Of a DNA stretch of 15,526 nt, positions 6,920-13,404 are shown piece after piece. Source of the stretch: UBA4719 sp035654835 (GTDB taxonomy: Bacteria > Actinomycetota > Actinomycetes > Actinomycetales > Dermatophilaceae); assembly GCA_035654835.1 (NCBI GenBank), contig DASRVZ010000228.1:1-15526 (forward strand), in the 5' to 3' direction. The position numbers were made by a program, and so were the translations under genes. The number at the start of each line of letters is the position of its first letter. The stretch's first letter is position 1. The notes below the pieces were generated by a model. That model searched no databases, had not been told where the DNA came from, and saw nothing but the letters and a program-made list of their open reading frames with translations.

Positions 6920-7396
6920 ATGAAAGCTCAGGTTGGGGACCGCATCATCCTCGCCGGCACACGGGTCGATGACCCGGTCCGCGACGGTGAGGTGCTGGAG
7001 GTCAAGGGCCCTGACGGGAACGCGCCGTACACCGTCAAATGGAGCGACGGACACATTGGCCTGGTCTACCCGGGCCCCGGCGCGGTCATGAGGGTGGAGA
7101 GCGGGTCTGCTGAGACCGCGCACGCCGCGACGCCCAAGACATGGCGCGTGCAGATATCCGTGGTCGAGGCGGGCGAGAACACGCGCGCTACTGCCATGCT
7201 CATCTCGGACCAACCCAGTCAGTTCAGCGCTGAAGGCGACAGCCACCGCAGCCCGCGGGACGATCCGAAGTCCACGATCGGTGACGAGGTGGCAGTGGCC
7301 CGGGCTCTTCGGCACCTCGCCGACACCCTGCTGGCACAAGCGGAGTCTGACATCGAGGCGGTCACCGGAACCGACGCCTACGTGCGTCCGCTGTAA
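6920..7396 (+). CDS. DUF1918-DUF1876 two-domain protein
   Basis: This 158-aa protein starts at ATG 6920 behind AAGGGAGG, with good spacing. Residues 1-58 form a DUF1918 domain (MKAQVGDRIILAGTRVDD, then WSDGHIGLVYPGPGA), a small SH3-like beta-barrel. Residues ~73-150 match DUF1876, a dsRBD-like fold (KTWRVQISVVEAGENTRATA, later IGDEVAVARALRHLADTLL and DIEAVTG). These domains are more often seen as separate small actinobacterial proteins, and both commonly occur near stress or dormancy genes. Neither has an established biochemical function. There is no signal peptide or membrane segment, so it is cytoplasmic. It shares a 139-base divergent region with the deazaflavin-dependent gene and converges on the MFS gene, with 57 bases and no evident terminator between the stops. 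Confidence 0.85.
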   Translation: MKAQVGDRIILAGTRVDDPVRDGEVLEVKGPDGNAPYTVKWSDGHIGLVYPGPGAVMRVESGSAETAHAATPKTWRVQISVVEAGENTRATAMLISDQPSQFSAEGDSHRSPRDDPKSTIGDEVAVARALRHLADTLLAQAESDIEAVTGTDAYVRPL

Positions 7397-7453
7397 CGCC
7401 GAAGCGCCGCAGCCCGAAGACGCCGGCCCCTGGAGTCGCCCAAGGACCCGAGT

Positions 7454-8767
7454 TCAGGAGTTGTATGCCGTGTCGACGGCCGCGCGCAGAGCCGCGCGCG
7501 GCCAACGCACGGCCACGACGATGATGGCGAGCAGGCTGGCAAGCGCACAGATGGCGACAGCCCAGGCTGGTGATGTGAGTTCGGCGAGGTAGCCCGCAAC
7601 CAGGAAGGCGACGCCTGTGGCAGCCACCGAGAGGGCGCCGGCGAGGCCGAAGACCCTGCCGCGCATATGGACGGGGATGACGAGCGAGAACGTCGACTGC
7701 AAAGGCAGCATGAAGGCCTGCAGCACCCCGCACCCGAACCACAAAAGCCAGGCGATCAGCACCGGTGGGGCGAGCACGGTCACCACGAGCGGCAACGGCA
7801 TCAGCAGTGCCATGACGATGATCCGGGGGTTCTGACGTTCGGGCTGCCAGCGTCCGACCATCGCAAGCCCGACCACCGCGCCCAAGATCGGGGCCGCCAT
7901 CAGCAAACCGCCGAGGCGCGCTGACCCGGACGAGTCCTTGGCAGCCGCATAGGCGATAGCCACTGCCTCCGGCGCCGCCATCGCCCACACCGAGCACAGG
8001 CTCAACGCAAGCAGATAGACCAGGACCGGGTGCCGGAACAGATAGCCGGCGCCCTCGCCGATGTCGTGAAAGAACCCGAAGATCCCGGCGGACGGCGTTC
8101 CGCGGATGGCCTGAACCCTGACCACCACGGCGATGACCGCGGCCGAGACCAGGAAGGTGGCGAGGTCGAACCACAGGGCACCGCCGGTGCCCACCCATGC
8201 CACCACCACTCCGCCAAGGCCAAGTCCGATCGCTTGGTTGACGTGCTCGCTCATGGTGCTCAGACCCAGAGCACGGGCGTAGAGTCGGCGATCGCTGAAC
8301 AGGTCGGTCATCAGGATCTGGCTGGAGGCGCTCGCCGGACCACCCGCGAGCTCGACCAGGAACAGCAGCGTGAACAGGACCCACAACGCCGCCGCGGGCG
8401 TGTCTGTCGGAACGCTGGCCACATCGCTGCCGCGAGCGCCCACGGCGAGGATCAGGCCGCCCACCAGAACCGCCCTCGTCAGGTGCGAGGCGATCAGGAC
8501 GTACTTGTACGGGATACGGTCAGCGATCGGCGCAAGGAGACTGCGTCCGAAGATTGTTGGCAGCAAACTGACGGCAAAGGTGGCGGCGGCCGCAAACGGC
8601 GACCCGGTCTCCTCGAACACGAACGCGGCGACCGTCAACCGCGCCAGGTAGTCCCCCCACGTCGACAACGCGGCCGCCATGAAGATCGCGAGATAGCCGC
8701 GCGTCCGGAAGACCTCGGAATATGAGGGCATGGCGAGGCCGTCATGCGAGTCCCCCTGCCTGTTCAT
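7454..8767 (-). CDS. MFS transporter, probable exporter
   Basis: This 437-aa polytopic membrane protein has about 12 hydrophobic helices and a loop resembling MFS motif A (LLAPIADRIPYKYVLIASHLTRA, about residues 78-100). It looks like the DHA3/EntS-type MFS branch, which usually exports drugs or siderophores by proton antiport; the substrate cannot be read from sequence. The ATG at 8767 is 18 bases after the glnE stop. The nearest purine-rich sites (GGAAGG, overlapping the glnE stop) are rather far upstream, and ATG at 8731 (MPSYSEVF) is an alternative start. The tight spacing suggests co-transcription and translational coupling with glnE, although a transporter has no obvious role in glutamine synthetase control. 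It is probably the last gene of the glnA2-glnE transcript. Confidence 0.88.
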   Translation of the reverse strand: MNRQGDSHDGLAMPSYSEVFRTRGYLAIFMAAALSTWGDYLARLTVAAFVFEETGSPFAAAATFAVSLLPTIFGRSLLAPIADRIPYKYVLIASHLTRAVLVGGLILAVGARGSDVASVPTDTPAAALWVLFTLLFLVELAGGPASASSQILMTDLFSDRRLYARALGLSTMSEHVNQAIGLGLGGVVVAWVGTGGALWFDLATFLVSAAVIAVVVRVQAIRGTPSAGIFGFFHDIGEGAGYLFRHPVLVYLLALSLCSVWAMAAPEAVAIAYAAAKDSSGSARLGGLLMAAPILGAVVGLAMVGRWQPERQNPRIIVMALLMPLPLVVTVLAPPVLIAWLLWFGCGVLQAFMLPLQSTFSLVIPVHMRGRVFGLAGALSVAATGVAFLVAGYLAELTSPAWAVAICALASLLAIIVVAVRWPRAALRAAVDTAYNS

Positions 8768-8785
8768 CGTTTCGACGCTACCTTC

Positions 8786-11700
8786 CTAGGGCGACTCATA
8801 AAAGTTGAAAATGACCGCGGCCCGCGCGCGGCGGGCCAGACGCCGGTAAACCTCAGCCAGCTCGTCACCGGCGCCAGCCTCGCGGCCCACGATCCGTCCA
8901 ATCCCATCGGCGTCCCGCAGGTCGCTGGGAAGCGCGTCAATCGGTCGACCTCGCCACAGCACGGAGGCGTTGCGCAGCGAGGACGCGAAGGTCCAGGCCT
9001 GCGCCATCGTCTGAACGTCTGCTTGGCGGATCAGGCCGGCGTCACCAGCCGCGGCCAACGCCGCGAGGGTCCCGGTCGTGCGCAGTCCTTCGATCTCATA
9101 GGCGTGGCGCAGCTGCACCAGCTGAGCCGTCCACTCGACGTCGGAGAGCCCGCCCGACCCCAGCTTGAAATGCGTCTTGGGATCCGCCCCTCGTGGCAGA
9201 CGCTCGGACTCCATCCTCGCCTTCAGCGTGCGAATCTCACGTATGCCGTGTGCCGACACACCACCGTCAGGCCACCTGATCGGGTTGATCAGGTCACAGA
9301 ACGCCTGGCCGAGTGCGACGTCGCCAGCCACCGGAGTCGCACGCAGCAGCGCCTGCGCCTCCCAGGTGAGGGACCACCGCTGGTAATAGGCGGCGTACCC
9401 ACCGAGCGAGCGCACCATCGGCCCCACCTTGCCCTCAGGGCGCAGGTCGGGGTCGATGACCAGCTGTGGGTCCGGACCGGCGGTCCCCAACAAGCGCCTG
9501 ACCTCCTGAACAACCAGCGTGGCCTGCCTCTGGGCCTCGGTCTCGCCAACGCCCTCGTCGGCCCGGTGAACGAACATGACGTCTGCATCCGAGCCGTAAC
9601 CCATCTCGCCACCGCCGAGGCTGCCCATGCCCACCACAAGGAGACGGGTCCCCAAAGGACTGCCGAGATCGGCTTCCACGCGCCTGGTGGCGATGTCGAG
9701 GGCGGACTGCAGCGTTGCGGACGTCAGGTCGGTCAGCGCCGCACCGACCCCGGGGAGGTCCAGCCGCCCCGTGAGGTCGGCAACCGCTATCCGGAAGAGC
9801 TCCTGGCGTCGGACGACACGCGCCGCCGTCATCGCATCGTCGGGCTCGCTCTTGCGACCGGTCGCCGCCGTCATCGTGGACAGCAGCGCCTCGCGGCTAC
9901 GCGGGGTCAGACCTCCGGCGTCACCCAAGATGGCAACAGACTCGGGTGCACGAGTGAGCAGGTCTGCGGCGTAACGGCTTCGGGCCAGGACGTGCGCGAG
10001 GCGTTCGGCCGCACTGCCCTCGTCGCGGAGCATCTTGAGGTACCAGTGGGTCGCGCCCAGGGACTCGCTGATCCGGCGGAAAGAGAGCAGGCCGGCGTCC
10101 GGGTCGGCCTCGTCCGCGAACCAGCCGAGCATGACCGGCAGCAGCGTCTTCTGGATCGCGGCGCGCCTGCTGAGCCCGTCGGTGAGGGTCGCAAGGTGTC
10201 GCATTGCCCCAGCGGGGTCGCGAAAGCCCAATGCTGCCAACCGTTCTCGCGCAGCCTCGGGAGTGAGTCGTGCTTCGGTGCTGCTGAGCCGCGCGGAAGC
10301 TATCAGCAACGGGCGGTAGAACAGGCGCTCATGGATTCGTCGCACCTCGCGCGCTTGCTGCTGCCACTGCTCGACCACTGCCCGCGCAGGGTCACGGTAG
10401 TGGCCAACAGCCCTGCCGAGCCGCCGCAGATCCGCCTCGTCGGTGGGCATGAGATGCGTACGCCGTAGCCGGAACAGCTGGATCCTGTGCTCAAGGGTGC
10501 GCAACAGGCGATACGACTCGTCCAGAACAGCGGCGTCGTCGCGCGCCACGTATCCGCCTTGTGACAGCGCCGCCAACGCCTCCAACGTCGTGCCCGATCG
10601 CAACGTCGTGTCGGTGCGGCCATGGACGAGCTGCAGCAGCTGAACACTGAACTCGACGTCCCGCAAACCGCCCGGACCGAGTTTCAGCTGGCGTGCGGAC
10701 TCGGCCGCGGGGACATGCTCTTCGACCCGTCGTCGCATCGCCTGGACGTCCTCGACGAAGTGTTCACGGCTTGCTGCCTGCCAGACGAGAGGGCTGACGG
10801 CGTCAAGGTATTCGCGGCCGAGTCCGGTATCGCCGGCGACCGTTCTGGCCTTGAGCAGAGCCTGGAACTCCCACGTCTTGGCCCACCGCTGGTAGTAGTG
10901 GAGGTGGCTGGCGACCGTTCGTACCAACGGGCCGTTCTTGCCCTCAGGCCGCAGCGCCGCGTCGACGGGCCAGAGCGTGCCTTCGGCCGTGTTCGCCGAA
11001 CAGGCCCGCATCAGTGCTGTCGCCAGCTGGGTGCCGACGTTGAGGGCGGCCGTCTCATCGGCGGTGTCACCGCTGGTCGGTTCGGCCACGAAGATGACAT
11101 CGACATCAGAGACGTAGTTGAGCTCGCGTCCCCCGCACTTGCCCATGCCGATCACCGCGAACCTGCAGATATCCACGTCGGGCCCAACCTCAGCGCGGGC
11201 GATCACGAGGGCAGCCTCGAGCGCGGCCGAGGCCAGGTCGGCCAGTGCGGCCGCAGTGGGTGGCAGCTCGTCGACCGCCCTTTGCGCCGTCAGGTCCAGC
11301 GCCGCGATCCCCAGCAGGTTGCTGCGGTAGGCAACCCGCAGGGCGTCATACCCAGACATCACATTCAGCCTGATCGAGGTATCGGTCGAGGTCTTGGTGG
11401 AAGTCTTGTCCGGGATCTTGGTCATGGCCCTGGTCACTGCCGTGACCAGGGCGTCGCGGCGCTGCTCGGCGCTCTGGCGGGTCGCTTCGGTGACGTAGCG
11501 CCAATGGGACGGATGCGTCACAAGATGGTCGACGAGCGCAGTAGAGGCCCCGAGCACTGCCAGCAGCCGGTCGCGCCCCGGGCCGGAGTGCCGTAACGCG
11601 GCGATCAGATCCCCGCGGCGGTCCTCGGTGTTGACATCTCTCTTGCCCAACGACTCCATCAGGCGCACCAACCCGAGCAGGGCAAGGTCTGGGTCAGCTA

Positions 11701-11866
11701 CCTGGCTCAACGCGTCGGTCAGCCCGTCCCCAAAGACGTGGTCCATCGGATCGGTCAGCCCGGCAATTGCAGGATCGTCCAGGAGCGCATCGGCCCGAGC
11801 CGGATCGGCAAATCCCAACCGGGCCAGTCGACCCGCCCGACTCGCTGGCCTGACAGATGCGCTCAC
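8786..11866 (-). CDS. glnE: Bifunctional glutamine synthetase adenylyltransferase/deadenylase
   Basis: This 1026-aa enzyme adjusts glutamine synthetase activity by adding AMP to, and removing it from, a tyrosine in response to nitrogen status. Two nucleotidyltransferase domains are clear. The N-terminal (adenylyl-removing) domain has GMGKCGG at 240-246, SDVDV at 253-257 and LKLGPGGLRDVEF at 394-406. The C-terminal (adenylylating) domain has GMGSLGG at 746-752, SDADV at 759-763 and FKLGSGGLSDVEW further on. It is slightly longer than the ~994 aa of Mycobacterium tuberculosis GlnE, partly because of a Lys/Thr/Ser repeat at 154-165. The GTG at 11866 is preceded by a weak TAGGT. It lies 59 bases downstream of glnA2, as in M. 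tuberculosis (glnA2-glnE order), and 18 bases upstream of the MFS gene. Identification is firm; only the exact start is less sure. Confidence 0.96.
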   Translation of the reverse strand: MSASVRPASRAGRLARLGFADPARADALLDDPAIAGLTDPMDHVFGDGLTDALSQVADPDLALLGLVRLMESLGKRDVNTEDRRGDLIAALRHSGPGRDRLLAVLGASTALVDHLVTHPSHWRYVTEATRQSAEQRRDALVTAVTRAMTKIPDKTSTKTSTDTSIRLNVMSGYDALRVAYRSNLLGIAALDLTAQRAVDELPPTAAALADLASAALEAALVIARAEVGPDVDICRFAVIGMGKCGGRELNYVSDVDVIFVAEPTSGDTADETAALNVGTQLATALMRACSANTAEGTLWPVDAALRPEGKNGPLVRTVASHLHYYQRWAKTWEFQALLKARTVAGDTGLGREYLDAVSPLVWQAASREHFVEDVQAMRRRVEEHVPAAESARQLKLGPGGLRDVEFSVQLLQLVHGRTDTTLRSGTTLEALAALSQGGYVARDDAAVLDESYRLLRTLEHRIQLFRLRRTHLMPTDEADLRRLGRAVGHYRDPARAVVEQWQQQAREVRRIHERLFYRPLLIASARLSSTEARLTPEAARERLAALGFRDPAGAMRHLATLTDGLSRRAAIQKTLLPVMLGWFADEADPDAGLLSFRRISESLGATHWYLKMLRDEGSAAERLAHVLARSRYAADLLTRAPESVAILGDAGGLTPRSREALLSTMTAATGRKSEPDDAMTAARVVRRQELFRIAVADLTGRLDLPGVGAALTDLTSATLQSALDIATRRVEADLGSPLGTRLLVVGMGSLGGGEMGYGSDADVMFVHRADEGVGETEAQRQATLVVQEVRRLLGTAGPDPQLVIDPDLRPEGKVGPMVRSLGGYAAYYQRWSLTWEAQALLRATPVAGDVALGQAFCDLINPIRWPDGGVSAHGIREIRTLKARMESERLPRGADPKTHFKLGSGGLSDVEWTAQLVQLRHAYEIEGLRTTGTLAALAAAGDAGLIRQADVQTMAQAWTFASSLRNASVLWRGRPIDALPSDLRDADGIGRIVGREAGAGDELAEVYRRLARRARAAVIFNFYESP
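11372..11407 (-). repeat. 12-bp imperfect tandem repeat, three units, in glnE
   Basis: Three successive 12-base units on the minus strand (AAGACTTCCACC, AAGACCTCGACC, GATACCTCGATC) encode KTST-KTST-DTSI at residues 154-165 of GlnE. They lie just before the conserved segment that leads into the first catalytic domain and look like a local expansion in a linker. Confidence 0.75.
11427..11452 (-). repeat. 11-bp perfect inverted repeat inside glnE
   Basis: GCCCTGGTCAC at 11427-11437 and GTGACCAGGGC at 11442-11452 are exactly complementary around a 4-base loop. They fall in the coding sequence for GlnE residues ~139-147. No T-run follows on either strand. It could form a stable mRNA hairpin or be a by-product of the encoded Ala/Leu/Val/Thr sequence. 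Confidence 0.5.
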
Positions 11867-11925
11867 CGGCTCAACCTACCGAGCACGGACCCGCGCCCGC
11901 CTGAGCTTTCCCACAAACGGCTTCA

Positions 11926-13263
11926 CTACAAGCGCGCGATATAGCGATCCAGCTCGAAAGCACTGACCTGGCCCTTGTAGTCGGCCCACTCGGCACGCTT
12001 GTTGCGAAGGAAGAAGTCGAATACATGCTCACCCAGGGTCTCTGCCACGAGGTCGGATCGTTCCATCACGGTGATGGCATCGATCAACGACGCCGGTAGC
12101 GGCTCTATGCCCATCGCCCGGCGCTCGGCGTCGGTCAACGCCCAGACGTCGTCCTCGGCCTCGTCCGGTAGCTCGTAGCCCTCTTCGATCCCCTTGAGCC
12201 CTGCGGCAAGCATCACGGCAAAGGCGAGGTAGGGGTTGCAGGCCGCGTCCAGCGATCGCACCTCGACGCGGGTGCTCTGACCCTTGCTCGGCTTGTACAT
12301 CGGAACGCGCACCATCGCACTGCGGTTGTTGTGCCCCCAGCAGACGTGAGCCGGCGCCTCTCCCCCGCCCCACAGACGCTTGTACGAGTTGACCCACTGG
12401 TTGGTGACCGCGCTGATCTCTGAGCCGTGATGCAACAGACCTGCGATGAACTGCCGACCCACCTGGCTGAGCTGGTAGGGCGCTCCGGCCTCGTGAAAGG
12501 CATTGCGGTCGCCCTCGAACAGCGACAGGTGCGTGTGCATCCCGGAGCCCGGCTGATCGCTGAAGGGCTTGGGCATGAAGGAGGCAAAGACGCCCTGCTC
12601 CAGCGCAACCTCCTTGATGACCGTGCGGAAGGTCATGATGTTGTCGGCCGTCGAGAGACCGTCGGCGTAGCGCAGGTCGATCTCGTTCTGGCCCGGGCCG
12701 CCCTCGTGGTGGCTGAACTCCACCGAGATGCCCATGCTCTCCAGCATGGTGATGGCGGCTCGACGGAAGTCATGTCCCGTCCCATGGGGCACGTGGTCGA
12801 AGTAGCCTGCCTGGTCCACCGGAACCGGCTGCTGCCCGGCCTTGATCGGTTGCTCGAACAGGAAGAACTCGATCTCAGGGTGTGTGTAGAAGGTGAACCC
12901 GAGGTCGGCAGCCTTGGCCAGCGCGCGTTTGAGGACGTACCGGGAGTCGGCGAAGCTCGGTGAGCCGTCGGGCAGGACGATATCGCCGAACATCCTTGCG
13001 GTGCCTGGACTCTCGCCACGCCAGGGCAACACCTGAAACGTCGCCGGGTCTGGCTTGACCAGCATGTCGGCCTCGTAGACCCGGGCGAATCCCTCGATCG
13101 CGCTGCCGTCGAAACCGATGCCCTCAGAGAAGGCGCCCTCGAGCTCCGCTGGGGCGATGGCGACCGACTTCAGCTGGCCCAGCACGTCCGTGAACCACAG
13201 TCGCACGAAGCGGATGTCGCGTTCTTCGATGGTGCGGAGGACGAACTCCTGTTGACGATCCAT
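11926..13263 (-). CDS. glnA2: Glutamine synthetase family protein GlnA2
   Basis: This 445-aa type I glutamine synthetase family enzyme joins ammonia (or another amine) to glutamate with ATP. Metal and substrate motifs are intact: HPEIEFF (128-134, with Glu130 and Glu132), HHEGGPGQNEID (185-196), GSGMHTHLSL (239-248, with His243), VNSYKRL (291-297), NRSAMVRVP (313-321) and RVEVRSLDAACNPY (332-345, with Glu334). It strongly resembles M. tuberculosis GlnA2 (shared start MDRQ-EFVLRT-EERDIRFVRLWFTD). The region where adenylylated enzymes have NLYDLP reads ELPDEAEDDVWALT (364-377), so the regulatory tyrosine is absent. ATG 13263 has AGGA ~9 bases upstream; a GTG at 13329 would add 22 residues absent from the family. 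In S. coelicolor the GlnA2 protein has been reported to glutamylate polyamines, so ammonia assimilation should not be assumed. Confidence 0.95.
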   Translation of the reverse strand: MDRQQEFVLRTIEERDIRFVRLWFTDVLGQLKSVAIAPAELEGAFSEGIGFDGSAIEGFARVYEADMLVKPDPATFQVLPWRGESPGTARMFGDIVLPDGSPSFADSRYVLKRALAKAADLGFTFYTHPEIEFFLFEQPIKAGQQPVPVDQAGYFDHVPHGTGHDFRRAAITMLESMGISVEFSHHEGGPGQNEIDLRYADGLSTADNIMTFRTVIKEVALEQGVFASFMPKPFSDQPGSGMHTHLSLFEGDRNAFHEAGAPYQLSQVGRQFIAGLLHHGSEISAVTNQWVNSYKRLWGGGEAPAHVCWGHNNRSAMVRVPMYKPSKGQSTRVEVRSLDAACNPYLAFAVMLAAGLKGIEEGYELPDEAEDDVWALTDAERRAMGIEPLPASLIDAITVMERSDLVAETLGEHVFDFFLRNKRAEWADYKGQVSAFELDRYIARL

Positions 13264-13351
13264 AGCGCGATCCTGCCCTAGTCGTGTTACGTACGGGTTA
13301 AGAAACGCCATTGGGTCCTTCGATCCCACAGGATTTGCGTAAGCCGTAGAA

Positions 13352-13390
13352 ACGAGAACGGGGCCCCGGACTGTCCGGGGCCCCGCTCGT
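13352..13390 (-). terminator. Intrinsic terminator after the M6 protease gene
   Basis: A perfect 12-bp GC-rich stem is formed by CGGGGCCCCGGA (13359-13370) and TCCGGGGCCCCG (13374-13385) around a 3-base loop. It is lengthened by a further 5-bp pairing (ACGAG with CTCGT, 13352-13356 and 13386-13390) across a 2-base bulge. On the minus strand it is followed by the T-rich TTCTCGTTTC and lies about 20 bases after the protease stop codon. It insulates glnA2 from the protease transcript, so glnA2 needs its own promoter in 13264-13350. Confidence 0.9.
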
Positions 13391-13404
13391 CGGTGCGCTT
13401 GGTG

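Noticed and set aside
1..7396. DosR/DevR-type operators expected if this were a dormancy regulon.
   Set aside because: Reading the intergenic regions by eye I found no GGGACTTTNGTCCC-like palindrome.
8744..10468. A 574-codon open frame on the plus strand opposite glnE.
   Set aside because: It is antisense to a confidently identified glnE, and its sequence is Arg/Gln/Gly/His-rich with no recognisable domain.
13286..13306. GTTAC and GAAAC elements upstream of glnA2, as in a GlnR box.
   Set aside because: The spacing is 11 bases instead of the usual 6 and there is no second half-site pair, so it does not fit the consensus.
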